Below, in pieces: positions 16,277 to 27,245 of a stretch of DNA of 64,000 nt (positions within the stretch are counted from its first letter, which is position 1; the number at the start of each line of letters is the position of its first letter). Below the pieces are notes generated by a model, which saw only the letters and a program-made list of their open reading frames with translations, was not told the origin of the DNA and ran no database searches. The stretch is taken from positions 372,916 through 436,915 of the forward strand of contig NZ_VCJO01000003.1 in the NCBI RefSeq assembly GCF_009712475.1. Direction: 5' to 3'. Source of the DNA: Micromonospora sp. CP22 (lineage in GTDB: Bacteria > Actinomycetota > Actinomycetes > Mycobacteriales > Micromonosporaceae). The position numbers and the translations under genes are program-made.

Positions 16277-17836
16277 TCAGCGGGGCGGCTTGCCGTCCTT
16301 GCCGAACTTGTTGAAGTCGATCTTCGGCAGCTTGAAGCCGGGCGGCAGGCCCTGACCGGCGGCCAGGTCCTCCGGGCTCATCCCCGGCGGGAGCTGCGGC
16401 ATCCCGCCGGGGAAGCCACCCTGCACTCCCCGGGTGCCGGCACCGCTGCGCGGCCGGTTTCCACCCTTGGTGCCCTTGCGCTTGTTCTTCGGCGACTTGG
16501 TCGCCTTGCGCCGGCCTGCGCCGGGCAGGCCCATCATGCCGCCCATCTGCTTCATCATCTTCTGCGCGTCGGTGAAGCGGTTGAGCAGCTGGTTGACGTC
16601 CATCACGGTGACGCCGGAACCGTTGGCGATCCGGGCCCGCCGCGACCCGTTGATGATCTTCGGGTTGGTGCGCTCGGCCGGGGTCATCGACCGGATGATC
16701 GCGGTGATCCGGTCGAAGTGCTTGTCGTCCAGCTCGGCGAGCTGGTCCTTGACCTGCCCCATGCCCGGCATCATGGCCAGCACGTTGGCGATCGGCCCCA
16801 TCCGGCGTACCGCGATGAGCTGGTCGAGGAAGTCCTCCAGGGTGAACTGCTCGCCGCCCATCAGCTTGGCGGTCATCTTCTCCTTCTGATCGGTGTCGAA
16901 GGCCGCCTCGGCCTGCTCGATCAGAGTGAGGACGTCGCCCATGCCGAGGATCCGGCTGGCCATCCGGTCGGGGTGGAAGACGTCGAAGTCCTCCAGCTTC
17001 TCGCCGGTGGAGGCGAACAGAATCGGCTGCCCGGTGACCTCACGCACCGACAGCGCAGCACCACCTCGGGCGTCGCCGTCGAGCTTGGAGAGGACCACGC
17101 CGGTGATGCCGACGCCGTCCCGGAACGCCTCCGCCGTGCGCACCGCGTCCTGGCCGACCATCGCGTCGATGACGAAGATGACCTCGTCGGGGTTGACCGC
17201 GTCGCGGATGTCGGCGGCCTGCTGCATCATCTCCGCGTCGACACCGAGCCGGCCGGCGGTGTCCACGATGACGACGTCCCGGGCAGCCCGCCGGGCGTGC
17301 TCGATGGAGGACTTCGCCACCTGCACCGGGTCGCCGACCCCGGTGCCGGGCTCCGGGGCGTACACCTCGACACCGGCGCGGCCACCGAGCACCTGGAGCT
17401 GCCCGACGGCGTTGGGGCGTTGCAGGTCGGCGGCGACCAGCAACGGCTGGTGGCCCTGGGCCTTGAGCCAGCGGGCCAGCTTGCCGGCGAGGGTGGTCTT
17501 ACCGGAACCCTGGAGACCGGCGAGCATGATCACCGTCGGCGGCTGCTTGGCGAACTGGAGCCGCCGCCCCTCGCCGCCCAGCACGGCGACCAGTTCCTCG
17601 TTGACGATCTTGATGATCTGCTGGGCCGGGTTGAGCGCCTGGGAGACCTCCGCGCCGCGCGCCCGCTCCTTGACGTTCGCGATGAAGCCCTTGACCACCG
17701 GCAGCGCGACGTCCGCCTCCAGCAGCGCGAGGCGGATCTCGCGCGCGGTGGCGTCGATGTCGGCGTCGGTGAGGCGTCCCTTGCCACGGAGCTTGGTGAA
17801 GATCCCGGAGAGGCGGTCACTCAAGGTGTCAAACAC
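16277..17836 (-). CDS. ffh: Signal recognition particle protein Ffh (SRP54)
   Basis: Ffh binds signal sequences and SRP RNA and docks on FtsY, whose gene lies 5 kb upstream. The N domain (1-90) precedes the G domain with GLQGSGKTT (G1), DTAGRL (G3) and LSKLDGDARGG (G4). The Met-rich M domain follows from about 300, with the SRP-RNA segment INGSRRARIANGSG. After the core there are 70 residues of Gly/Pro/Lys-rich tail, making 519 in all. The start is GTG with GGGA 7 bases upstream. The SRP RNA gene is not in the window. Confidence 0.97.
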   Translation of the reverse strand: MFDTLSDRLSGIFTKLRGKGRLTDADIDATAREIRLALLEADVALPVVKGFIANVKERARGAEVSQALNPAQQIIKIVNEELVAVLGGEGRRLQFAKQPPTVIMLAGLQGSGKTTLAGKLARWLKAQGHQPLLVAADLQRPNAVGQLQVLGGRAGVEVYAPEPGTGVGDPVQVAKSSIEHARRAARDVVIVDTAGRLGVDAEMMQQAADIRDAVNPDEVIFVIDAMVGQDAVRTAEAFRDGVGITGVVLSKLDGDARGGAALSVREVTGQPILFASTGEKLEDFDVFHPDRMASRILGMGDVLTLIEQAEAAFDTDQKEKMTAKLMGGEQFTLEDFLDQLIAVRRMGPIANVLAMMPGMGQVKDQLAELDDKHFDRITAIIRSMTPAERTNPKIINGSRRARIANGSGVTVMDVNQLLNRFTDAQKMMKQMGGMMGLPGAGRRKATKSPKNKRKGTKGGNRPRSGAGTRGVQGGFPGGMPQLPPGMSPEDLAAGQGLPPGFKLPKIDFNKFGKDGKPPR

Positions 17837-18016
17837 GCGAACATCCCGATTGTCAGTGTTCCGGCGAGCACGAACGAGGCCGGGAGAGCTGTCCGACCAC
17901 CGCTAGGGTAGCCCGCCGCCCACACCCGCGCTTCCGGCCCGGCAGCCCGCGCCAGCCGGTCGCCACCGTCACCGTCGCAGCCGTCGGGCCGAGGCCGACC
18001 ACGACCGGTCAGGTGC

Positions 18017-20398
18017 TCACACGGCGGCGAGGACGGCCGCCTCCAGGCGGGCCCGTTCGTCCTCCGGTGGCCAGCCACCGACCAGGTAGAAGGCGTCCAC
18101 CACGTCACCGCCGAGCGTGGCGATCCGGGCCGCCCGGACCTGGGCGCCGGCCGCGTCCAGCGCACTGGTCACCCGGTAGAGCAGTCCGGCGGCGTCGGCG
18201 GCGCGCAGCTCCAACAGCACCGCGTCGGTGGCGGCGTCCCGGTGCCAGACCACCCGAGGTCGGGCCCCGGCCCCCCGTGCGGCCAGGGCCCGACCGCGCA
18301 GTCGCTGGTTCACCGAGACGTCGCCGCGCACCGCCCGGCGCAGGTCCGCGCTCAGCGCCACCGGATCCGGGGCCAGGCCGTAGCGCGGCTGCACCAGACA
18401 CTCCACCAGCGCCCGCCCGTCCACCGTCGAGGCGTCGGCGGAGAGCACCTCCAGCCGGTGCAGGGCCAGGCAGCCGGCCACCGTCGCGAGCAGGCCACGC
18501 CGGTCCGCCGCGGCCACCGCCACCCGGTCGGCGGTCAGGTGTACGACCGGCAGCGGCCCGGCCACCAGCGTCGGGTCGGGTGCCGGCGGGGCGGGTACGT
18601 CGCCCGTGTCGAGCGTGGTGCGGACCCGGGCGACCAGTTCGGCGACCAGCCGACCCTTCCAGTCCGTCCAGGCGGCCGGGCCGGTCGCGGCGGCATCGGC
18701 CCGCACCAGCGCGTACAGCAGGTCGAGGGTGGTCACGTCGCCCACCGACTCGGCCACCCGGGCGATGGTGACCGGGTCGGACAGATCCCGCCGGGTGGCC
18801 ACCTCGGGCAGCACCAGGTGCAGCCGGACCAGCTTGCCGATCAGCGCCGCCTCGGCCGCCGGCAGGCCGATCCGGGTCGCGATCCCCTCGGCGATCGGTG
18901 CGCCCACCACACTGTGGTCGCCGGGGAGGCCCTTGCCGACGTCGTGCAGCAGCGCGGCCAACAGCAGCAGGTCGGGGCGATCCACGTCGCGGGCGTGCCG
19001 GCTGGCCTCGGCCGCCGTCTGCACCAGGTGACGGTCCAGGGTGAACCGGTGCACCGGGTTGTGCTGGGGCAGGCTGCGCAGCCGGGTCCACTCCGGCAAC
19101 CAACCGTCGACCAGGCCGTACCGGTCACAGGTCTCCCAGGCCGGGATGATGTCGGCCCCCGCCCCCAGCAGTGTGGTCAGGGCGGCGCGCGCCTCCGTCG
19201 GCCACGGCGTCGGCAACGGCGGGCAGTACGAGGCCAGCCACTCGCAGGTCGCTCGGGCGATCGGCAGCCCGGTGGTCGCCGCGGCGGCGGCCATCCGCAG
19301 CGAGAGGCTGGCGTCGGGGCGGGCCCCGATGGCGGTACGGGCCAGCACCAGCTCGCCGTCGTGTTCCACCACGTCCCGGGCGACCGGTCGGCGCAGCGGC
19401 CTTCCGTCGGCACCCCGGCGGCGACCGGAGCGCAGCCGGTCGGCGGCGCGGAAGGCGTCGTCCAGAGCGTGGCTGATGGTCCTGGCGTCGCTGGCGACCC
19501 GACGCAGCAGGGTGTCGCCGTCGCCGTCCTCCGGCCGCGACGCCATCGCGGATCGCTGCTCCGCCGACATCTCCTCAGGCTGCGGCGGCACCACGCCCGG
19601 TGGGACGTCCTCGGCGCCACCGAACGGCGTCCGGCGCAGGCCGAGCAGGGCCGCCACCGGGTCGCGTTCCTGCGCCAGCAGCCGGTCGACCCGCCGGCCG
19701 ACCTGCTGGTGCAGGGCGTCACGGGTGTCCAGCAGCCGCAGGTGCGCGGCGTGCACGGCGGGTCGTAGCGCGTCGGTGATCCCGGCGGTGGCGATGGCCC
19801 GCAGGATGCCCACGTCGCGCAGGCCACCGGCCGCCTCCTTGAGGTCACCCTCCAGCAGGTGGGCCAGTTCACCGTGGGCGTGCCAGCGGGCGGCGCTGCT
19901 CTCCCGCAGGGGCCCGAGCTGGCGGACGGCGGTACGCCGCCAGTGGTCGGTCGCCCGGTCCAGCAGCGTGTGGGCGAGTTCCGGGTCACCGGCGACGAGC
20001 CGGGCGTCGAGCAGCCCGAGGGCCACCTTCACGTCGTCCTGGGCGACCGACAGCGCCTCGGCGACGGTCCGTACGGAGTGGTCCAGCCGCACCCCGGCGT
20101 CCCAGATCGGGTACCAGAGCGCGGCGGCCAGTTCGTCGATGCCGGGCACCCCGGCGTGTACCAGCACCAGGTCGAGGTCACCGTAGGGGGCGCACTGCCG
20201 CCTACCCAGTCCGCCGACCGCGAGCAGCGCGACGCCCGGCCGGTCCGGCAGCAACCGGGCCAGCCAGGCGTCGTACGCGTCGGCGCGGGCCCGACGCGCT
20301 GCCGCGCCGATCCCGGCCATGATGCCGACAACCTCGTTGACCAGGAGTTCAGTGCTACCGGGGGGTACTGAGCCTGTCCTGCTGGTCAACGAGGTCAT
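18017..20398 (-). CDS. glnD: [Protein-PII] uridylyl/adenylyltransferase GlnD
   Basis: A 793-residue bifunctional nitrogen sensor that modifies and demodifies PII; in actinobacteria the modification is adenylylation of Tyr51. Domains in order: nucleotidyltransferase with GGLGRRQCAPYGDLDLVLVH, a linker, an HD phosphohydrolase domain with LLAALLHDVGKG, and two C-terminal ACT domains (around RRGLLATVAGCLALHRLEV and DAAGLLYRVTSALDAAG). It follows glnB by 11 bases, completing the amtB-glnB-glnD operon. The first 26 residues lie over a strong palindrome and may not be native; ATG 20320 is an alternative start. Confidence 0.94.
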   Translation of the reverse strand: MTSLTSRTGSVPPGSTELLVNEVVGIMAGIGAAARRARADAYDAWLARLLPDRPGVALLAVGGLGRRQCAPYGDLDLVLVHAGVPGIDELAAALWYPIWDAGVRLDHSVRTVAEALSVAQDDVKVALGLLDARLVAGDPELAHTLLDRATDHWRRTAVRQLGPLRESSAARWHAHGELAHLLEGDLKEAAGGLRDVGILRAIATAGITDALRPAVHAAHLRLLDTRDALHQQVGRRVDRLLAQERDPVAALLGLRRTPFGGAEDVPPGVVPPQPEEMSAEQRSAMASRPEDGDGDTLLRRVASDARTISHALDDAFRAADRLRSGRRRGADGRPLRRPVARDVVEHDGELVLARTAIGARPDASLSLRMAAAAATTGLPIARATCEWLASYCPPLPTPWPTEARAALTTLLGAGADIIPAWETCDRYGLVDGWLPEWTRLRSLPQHNPVHRFTLDRHLVQTAAEASRHARDVDRPDLLLLAALLHDVGKGLPGDHSVVGAPIAEGIATRIGLPAAEAALIGKLVRLHLVLPEVATRRDLSDPVTIARVAESVGDVTTLDLLYALVRADAAATGPAAWTDWKGRLVAELVARVRTTLDTGDVPAPPAPDPTLVAGPLPVVHLTADRVAVAAADRRGLLATVAGCLALHRLEVLSADASTVDGRALVECLVQPRYGLAPDPVALSADLRRAVRGDVSVNQRLRGRALAARGAGARPRVVWHRDAATDAVLLELRAADAAGLLYRVTSALDAAGAQVRAARIATLGGDVVDAFYLVGGWPPEDERARLEAAVLAAV
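20331..20395. repeat. Long inverted repeat over the glnD start
   Basis: ACCTCGTTGACCAG (20331-20344) is the exact complement of 20382-20395, which touches the glnD ATG. Inside, CAGT and ACTG with GG/CC steps extend the stem. The hairpin would place the glnD start codon at its base and could affect translation after glnB. It is coding under the long-start model. Confidence 0.6.
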
Positions 20399-20409
20399 CG
20401 ATGTTCGTC

Positions 20410-22099
<1,690 letters not shown>

Positions 22100-22187
22100 G
22101 CTGCCTCCTCTCGGGTTGTTTTCCCTCCCTCCCGGCATCGCGCAGCATCGCCCGTACGCCGGTTGCGCGGAAGCCTGGTCGTCGGCT

Positions 22188-22236
22188 GTTTCACACAGGG
22201 ACCCCGGCTGGTTTCCGAATAGTGACAGCTTGTTTC
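22188..22236 (-). promoter_or_regulatory. GlnR-like binding region upstream of amtB
   Basis: On the minus strand GTCAC-N6-GAAAC occurs exactly (22211-22226), matching the remembered GlnR a-site/b-site consensus GTnAC-N6-GAAAC. Two further GAAAC boxes flank it (22232-22236 and 22188-22192), though their phasing is off by one base. The cluster lies 90-137 bases upstream of amtB, as for GlnR-controlled amtB operons of Streptomyces. This supports nitrogen-starvation activation of amtB-glnB-glnD. Confidence 0.65.
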
Positions 22237-22317
22237 GGACGTGTGAAGAAAACCGCACACCTCCGCGCTTTGACGGAAGCGGATCGGCCATTCGGTGCCG
22301 ACCCATCCCCCGACTGA

Positions 22318-23106
22318 TCAGCGAAGGGCGTATTCGAGGGCGTGTCGCTCGTAGTCGAGCAACCGCAGATCCCGCATCGGTCGGCGCAGGTGCCCCTTGT
22401 GCACGATCCGGACGAACGCCGGCTCCCCCGCCGCGGCCATCCGCCGGATGCCCTCCACGTGGTCGACGATCCGCTTGCGGATGGTCCGGATCAGCCGGTG
22501 CCGGTCACGGGGAATGAGCCCGTACGCGTCGGCGAACAGCCGCAGCCGACGCGGCCGGTCGGGGTGCTTCCAGCCCAGCGTGATGGAGTCCCGGTCGGAG
22601 AAGATCGGCACCCAGGTCCACGCCGCGTACGCCACGTCGTAGATCCGGGCACCCGGCGAGGCCAGGTCGAAGTCGATCAGCCCGAGGGTGCCGTCCGGCC
22701 GCCAGATGACGTTGTGCGGTGCCGCGTCGTGATGGCAGATGACCTCGGTGTCCGGCGGCGGTGGGCCGAACGAGCGCCACACCGCCTGCGGCGGCGGCAC
22801 GAAACCGTACTGGGCGTCGTGGAACATGCGCAGCATGGTCGCGACCGTGACAAGTGCCTCGTCGGTAACCCAGTGCGGGGCCAACGGGTACTCCCCGCAC
22901 TCCCCCTCCAGGTACGACAGCACCTCCCGGTTGCGCTCGTCCATGCCGAGGGCACGGGGCGCACCGGTGAACCCGACGTACTCCAGGTGACGCAGCAGGG
23001 CGTGCACCGACGGGGTCCACGGACCGGCGTTGCGCCGCACCGTGTCACCGACCCGCACCACGGTGCTCACGTTCCCGCCGTGCAGCGGGATCTCCTGCGA
23101 AGTCAC
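22318..23106 (-). CDS. Aminoglycoside-phosphotransferase-fold kinase
   Basis: A 262-residue APH/choline-kinase-like protein. The catalytic loop HHDAAPHNVIW and the metal-binding LIDFDLASPGARIYDVAYAAW are intact, so it should phosphorylate a small-molecule hydroxyl. The substrate is unknown and resistance should not be assumed. The GTG at 23106 has GGGAG 7 bases upstream; a GTG at 23181 would add 25 residues. It lies downstream of ftsY in the same orientation and may be co-transcribed. Confidence 0.82.
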   Translation of the reverse strand: MTSQEIPLHGGNVSTVVRVGDTVRRNAGPWTPSVHALLRHLEYVGFTGAPRALGMDERNREVLSYLEGECGEYPLAPHWVTDEALVTVATMLRMFHDAQYGFVPPPQAVWRSFGPPPPDTEVICHHDAAPHNVIWRPDGTLGLIDFDLASPGARIYDVAYAAWTWVPIFSDRDSITLGWKHPDRPRRLRLFADAYGLIPRDRHRLIRTIRKRIVDHVEGIRRMAAAGEPAFVRIVHKGHLRRPMRDLRLLDYERHALEYALR

Positions 23107-23187
23107 GTACGGTCTCCCGAGGCGCTGCGACGGGTGACTCGGGTCACGCCAGCCCGCGTACGCGCGATCGTTTCTGGTCACCCGAGG

Positions 23188-24375
23188 TTACGCGGTCTGA
23201 CCGGTGGGCTCGGTACCCAGCAACGCGTCGACGAACTGGGCCGGGTCGAACGGCGCCAGGTCGTCCGCGCCCTCGCCGAGGCCGACCAGCTTCACCGGGA
23301 TGCCGAGCTTGCGCTGCACGGCGATGACGATGCCGCCCTTGGCCGTGCCGTCGAGCTTGGTCAGCACCACGCCGCTGACGTTGACCACCTCGGTGAACAC
23401 GCGTGCCTGCTCCAGCCCGTTCTGGCCGGTGGTGGCGTCGAGCACCAGCAGGGTCTCGTCGATCGGGCCGTGCTTCTCCACCACCCGCTTGACCTTGCCC
23501 AGCTCGTCCATCAGGCCGATCTTGTTCTGCAGGCGGCCGGCGGTGTCGACGAGGACGGTGTCCACCCCTGTCTCGATGCCCCGCTTGACCGCGTCGAAGG
23601 CGACGCTGGCCGGGTCGGCGCCCTCGGGGCCACGCACCGTCTCGGCACCGACGCGACCCGCCCAGGTCTGCAACTGGTCGGCGGCAGCGGCGCGGAAGGT
23701 GTCGGCCGCGCCGAGCAGCACGCTACGGCCGTCGGCGATGAGCACCCGGGCGATCTTGCCGCAGGTGGTGGTCTTGCCCGCACCGTTGACCCCGACCACG
23801 AGCAGCACCGCCGGCACGCCCTCCTTCGGGGCGGTGTGCAGCGACCGGTCCAGCGACGGGTCGAGCGCGTTGACCAGCTCGGCCGCGAGCAGGGTGCGCA
23901 GTTCGGCCGTCGAACGGGTACCCAGCACCCGGGTGCGCTCCCGCAGCCGGTCGACGATCTCCCGGGTGGCGTCGATGCCGACGTCGGCGGTGATCAGGCT
24001 GTCCTCGATCTCCTCCCAGACATCCTCGTCGAGTCGGTCCCGGCTGAGCAGGCCGAGCAGGCCCTTGCCGAAGACGTTCTGCGACCGCGACAGCCGCGAC
24101 CGCAGCCGCACCAGCCGTCCGGCGGTCGGCTCGGGCACCTCGACGGTCGGTGCCGGTGCCTCGACGACCGGCGGCTCGACCAGGACACCGGTGGACAGAT
24201 CGGCCTCCGGTGCCTGCACCGGCGGACCGGCGAGGTCCTCTTCCGCCCGCGTGTCGACCTCCGTACGCGGCAGCGGCGGCTGAGGCCGTCGGCGCAGCCG
24301 CGGCACGACCAGCCCGATGCCGCCGAGGATCAGCAGGCCGAGCAGGGCGAGAGCGATGAGGAGGTATTCCGTCAT
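23188..24375 (-). CDS. ftsY: Signal recognition particle receptor FtsY
   Basis: FtsY receives SRP-ribosome complexes at the membrane. The 395-residue product starts with an N-terminal membrane helix (residues 4-24), an actinobacterial feature, then a Pro/Glu-rich acidic A region and the NG domain from about 95. GTPase motifs: VVGVNGAGKTTT (G1), DTFRAAAADQL, DTAGRL (G3) and LTKLDGTAKGG (G4). The ATG has AGGA 7 bases upstream. It pairs functionally with ffh in this window. Confidence 0.97.
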   Translation of the reverse strand: MTEYLLIALALLGLLILGGIGLVVPRLRRRPQPPLPRTEVDTRAEEDLAGPPVQAPEADLSTGVLVEPPVVEAPAPTVEVPEPTAGRLVRLRSRLSRSQNVFGKGLLGLLSRDRLDEDVWEEIEDSLITADVGIDATREIVDRLRERTRVLGTRSTAELRTLLAAELVNALDPSLDRSLHTAPKEGVPAVLLVVGVNGAGKTTTCGKIARVLIADGRSVLLGAADTFRAAAADQLQTWAGRVGAETVRGPEGADPASVAFDAVKRGIETGVDTVLVDTAGRLQNKIGLMDELGKVKRVVEKHGPIDETLLVLDATTGQNGLEQARVFTEVVNVSGVVLTKLDGTAKGGIVIAVQRKLGIPVKLVGLGEGADDLAPFDPAQFVDALLGTEPTGQTA

Positions 24376-24547
24376 GCCGGAATCCTGTCAGATGCCGGCG
24401 ACCGCGTCTCAGCCACCGGCCCCGCCGGGCGACGGCGCTCTGCCCCCGGGGTGATCAAAAATCGGCGGTAGTCTCGGCCACAGTTGGCAGTGGTGCGCCA
24501 CCAGCCGGGTAGTAAAGGATGACATTCTCTCGTCTGGAGGTGTCCGT

Positions 24548-26263
24548 ATGGCTGCCGAGCTGCTCATCGGCCCCCTGCTACGCCGGGTCGTCGGCACTCG
24601 GGCCACCGTGTGGGTGGAGACCACAGCGCCGTCGGTGGTCACCGTCCGCACGGCCGACGGTGCCAGCGGCACCGCACCCACCTTCAGCGCGTACGAGCAC
24701 CACTACGCGTTGGTGGTCGTCGACGGCCTCACCCCGGACAGCACCACCCGCTACGAGGTGCTGGTCGACGACCGGGTGGTCTGGCCGCTGCCGGAGAGCC
24801 GTTTTCCGCCCAGTGTCATCCGGACCCGGGCCGCCGACGACCGGGACCAGCCGGTCCGGCTGCTCTTCGGTTCCTGCCGGGAGGCCACCCCGCACGCCAC
24901 CACCCGTAAGCTGCCGCCGGACGCGCTCGACGCGTACGCCCGGCGGGTGATGGCCGAATCCGACCCGGCGGCCCTGCCCGACCTGCTGGTGCTGCTCGGC
25001 GACCAGGTCTACGCCGACGAGACCTCGCGGACCGTGAAGCGTCTGCTGCGTCGACGGCGGCGGCGTCCGGCGGACGCCCCGAGCGACCAGGTGGTCAGCT
25101 TCGACGAGTACACGAAGTTGTACCTGGAGTCGTGGAGTGATCCGGAGATTCGCTGGCTCCTCTCCACCATGCCGAGCGTGATGATCTTCGACGACCACGA
25201 GATCATCGACGACTGGAACACCTCGGCCTCCTGGCGGGCCGACATGCGCGAACAGCCGTGGTGGGCCGAGCGGATCACCAGCGGCCTGGCCTCCTACTGG
25301 GTCTACCAACACCTCGGCAACCTCTCCCCCGACGAGATCGCCGCGGACCCGGTCTTCGCCAAGGTGAGCGCTGCGGAGGACGCCACCGAGGTGCTGCGGG
25401 AGTTCGGTGCGCGGGTCGACACCGAGGCGGACCTGGCCCACGACACCGAACGCTGGCAGGCGGTGCAGTACCAGTGGAGCTACTCGCTCGACCTGGGCCG
25501 CACCCGACTGGTGATGCTGGACAACCGGTGCAGCCGGGTGCTGCTGCCGGGCCGTCGGGCGATGCTGCCGCCCGGCGAGTGGTCGTGGTTCGTCGACCGC
25601 GCACACGGCGGCTACGACCACCTCGTGGTCGGCTCCTCGCTGCCCTGGCTGCTGCCACCGGGCATCCACCACGTCGAGGCGTGGAACGAGAAGCTGGCGG
25701 ACTCGCCCCGACCGTGGGTCGCCCGGCTGGGCGAACAGCTGCGCCGAGGGTTGGACCTGGAGCACTGGGCCGCGTTCCGCCGTTCGTTCGACGCGCTGGC
25801 CGAACTGTTCGCCCGCATCGGCGGCGGCGAACCGGGCACGCCCGACGACCGCAAGGGGGCCGGTCCGGCGTACCCGCCACCGGCGTCGATCAGCGTGCTC
25901 TCCGGCGACGTGCACCACTCGTACGTGGCGCGGGTCCGGTTCGCCGACCCCACCGTACGCACCCCGGTGCACCAGCTGACCTGCTCGCCGATCCACAACC
26001 AGGTGCCCGCCGGGATGCGCCCGTTGATGCGGCTCGGGTGGGCGCGCGGCCCGGCCGGGGCGACACGTGCCCTGGCCCGCACGGCCGGGGTCCGCCGCCC
26101 CCTGGTCAAGTGGCGCCGGCTGGCCGGGCCCTACTTCGGCAACGCGGTGGCGACGCTCACCCACGCCGGTCGCGGGGCCGAGGTGATCATCGAGGGCACC
26201 ACCAACGACGGTGACCTGCACGAGGTGGCGCGGCAGCGGCTCGCCGAGGGCACCGGCGGCTGA
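24548..26263 (+). CDS. PhoD-type alkaline phosphatase/phosphodiesterase
   Basis: A 571-residue metallophosphatase of the PhoD/DUF7800 group. An N-terminal Fn3-like beta domain (1-95) is followed by the phosphatase core: LLFGSCRE, LLGDQVYAD, FDDHEIIDDWN, LVVGSSLPWLL and SGDVHHSY supply the metal ligands. No signal peptide or Tat motif is visible, unlike classical PhoD, so it may be cytoplasmic. The start has GGAGG 7 bases upstream. The 172-base divergent gap to ftsY holds TTGGCA with a poorly spaced TAGTAA; I could not assign a firm promoter or PHO box. Confidence 0.85.
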   Translation: MAAELLIGPLLRRVVGTRATVWVETTAPSVVTVRTADGASGTAPTFSAYEHHYALVVVDGLTPDSTTRYEVLVDDRVVWPLPESRFPPSVIRTRAADDRDQPVRLLFGSCREATPHATTRKLPPDALDAYARRVMAESDPAALPDLLVLLGDQVYADETSRTVKRLLRRRRRRPADAPSDQVVSFDEYTKLYLESWSDPEIRWLLSTMPSVMIFDDHEIIDDWNTSASWRADMREQPWWAERITSGLASYWVYQHLGNLSPDEIAADPVFAKVSAAEDATEVLREFGARVDTEADLAHDTERWQAVQYQWSYSLDLGRTRLVMLDNRCSRVLLPGRRAMLPPGEWSWFVDRAHGGYDHLVVGSSLPWLLPPGIHHVEAWNEKLADSPRPWVARLGEQLRRGLDLEHWAAFRRSFDALAELFARIGGGEPGTPDDRKGAGPAYPPPASISVLSGDVHHSYVARVRFADPTVRTPVHQLTCSPIHNQVPAGMRPLMRLGWARGPAGATRALARTAGVRRPLVKWRRLAGPYFGNAVATLTHAGRGAEVIIEGTTNDGDLHEVARQRLAEGTGG

Positions 26264-26306
26264 ATCCGCCTCGCCACCTGTCAGACGTACGGGCCAGAAT
26301 CCTCGG

Positions 26307-26567
26307 ATGACATGGACAGCACCACAGATCGACCGGACCCCGGAGCCCTACGTCGGTGCGGACTTCGCCACCTACCACCGGGAGGTGGCGCTGGCCCGTG
26401 CCGCCGTCGTCGGTCGGTCGCTCGACGAGACGTTCACCGAGGTCGGTCCGAAACGGCGGACGTTCAACCTGCGCTGGGTCTACGTCCACATGATCGAGGA
26501 GTACGCCCGGCACAACGGGCCCGCCGACCTGATCCGCGAACGCATCGACGGTGTCGTCGGCGAGTGA
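26307..26567 (+). CDS. DUF664/DinB-like protein with an internal deletion
   Basis: The 86 residues combine the extreme N-terminus typical of actinobacterial DUF664 proteins (MTWTAPQIDRTPEPYVG) with their C-terminal third (FATYHREVALARAAV and LRWVYVHMIEEYARHNG). The roughly 85 residues that normally carry the first helices and the metal-binding His are absent, without frame disruption. The family is a thiol-transferase-like four-helix bundle (DinB fold). This product probably cannot form it and may be non-functional. A -10-like CAGAAT lies 6 bases before the ATG. Confidence 0.7.
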   Translation: MTWTAPQIDRTPEPYVGADFATYHREVALARAAVVGRSLDETFTEVGPKRRTFNLRWVYVHMIEEYARHNGPADLIRERIDGVVGE

Positions 26568-26575
26568 ACCGCACG

Positions 26576-26611
26576 CGGCCCGGTCGTCACCAGCAGACAG
26601 CGACCGGGCCG
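26576..26611. terminator. Convergent terminator hairpin
   Basis: An 11-bp perfect stem, CGGCCCGGTCG with its complement, lies between the DUF664 gene (plus) and the HAD gene (minus), so it can serve both strands. Confidence 0.65.
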
Positions 26612-26624
26612 GCGACGGCGCGCC

Positions 26625-27245
26625 TCAGCCGGCCAGCGCGGCGCGCAGGTAACGCAGGTCAGCCGGCCCGTTCCAGCGGTACGCCGACAGTCCGGCCGCC
26701 CGCGCGCCGCTGATCGCCCGATCCTCGTCGTCGACGAAGAGCACCCGCGACGGCGGGGTCTCCAGCGCCGCACAGGCGGCCTGGAAGTACTCGGGTGCCG
26801 GCTTGTGCACGCCGATGACCGAGGAGTTCACCACCACGTCCAACTCGTCGGTCAGACCGAGCGCGGTCAGGTCGGCGTCGAGCAGGTCGGTCGCGTTGGT
26901 GCCGAGTCCGACCCGGATGCCGGCGGCCCTGACCTCGCGGACGAACGCCAGCACCTCCGCATCGACCTCTCCGCGATAGCGCTGCCACTGCGCCACCGCC
27001 GCCCGGGCCCGCTCGGCGTCCCCCACGGACGGGGTGAGCGCGTCGGCCACGCTGGTCATCCAGTCGGCGTGACTGATCTGGCCGGTGAGCACGGGTTGCA
27101 GCCGTCCCCACTGCATGGCGATCTCGCCGAGCACACCGGCGGAGAGGCCGTACTCCCGCTCGACGCCGGCGGCGACCGCCGGATCCCAGCGCCGCAGCAC
27201 ACCGTCGAAGTCCACCAGGAGCGCCGTCGCGCGTTCCCGAGCCAC
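26625..27245 (-). CDS. HAD-superfamily hydrolase
   Basis: A 206-residue HAD phosphatase-like protein. Motif I is LLVDFDGVLRRWD, motif II is around LGTNATD, the lysine motif is VHKPAPEYF and motif IV is VLFVDDEDRAISGARAAG. The cap helices lie between residues 20 and 95. The substrate is unknown. Its GTG overlaps the smc stop by one base (TAGTG), so it is co-translated with smc. Confidence 0.88.
   Translation of the reverse strand: MARERATALLVDFDGVLRRWDPAVAAGVEREYGLSAGVLGEIAMQWGRLQPVLTGQISHADWMTSVADALTPSVGDAERARAAVAQWQRYRGEVDAEVLAFVREVRAAGIRVGLGTNATDLLDADLTALGLTDELDVVVNSSVIGVHKPAPEYFQAACAALETPPSRVLFVDDEDRAISGARAAGLSAYRWNGPADLRYLRAALAG

Noticed and set aside
22318-23106. Aminoglycoside resistance gene
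   Set aside because: The APH fold covers many kinases, and core-genome position beside ftsY argues for a housekeeping or unknown substrate.
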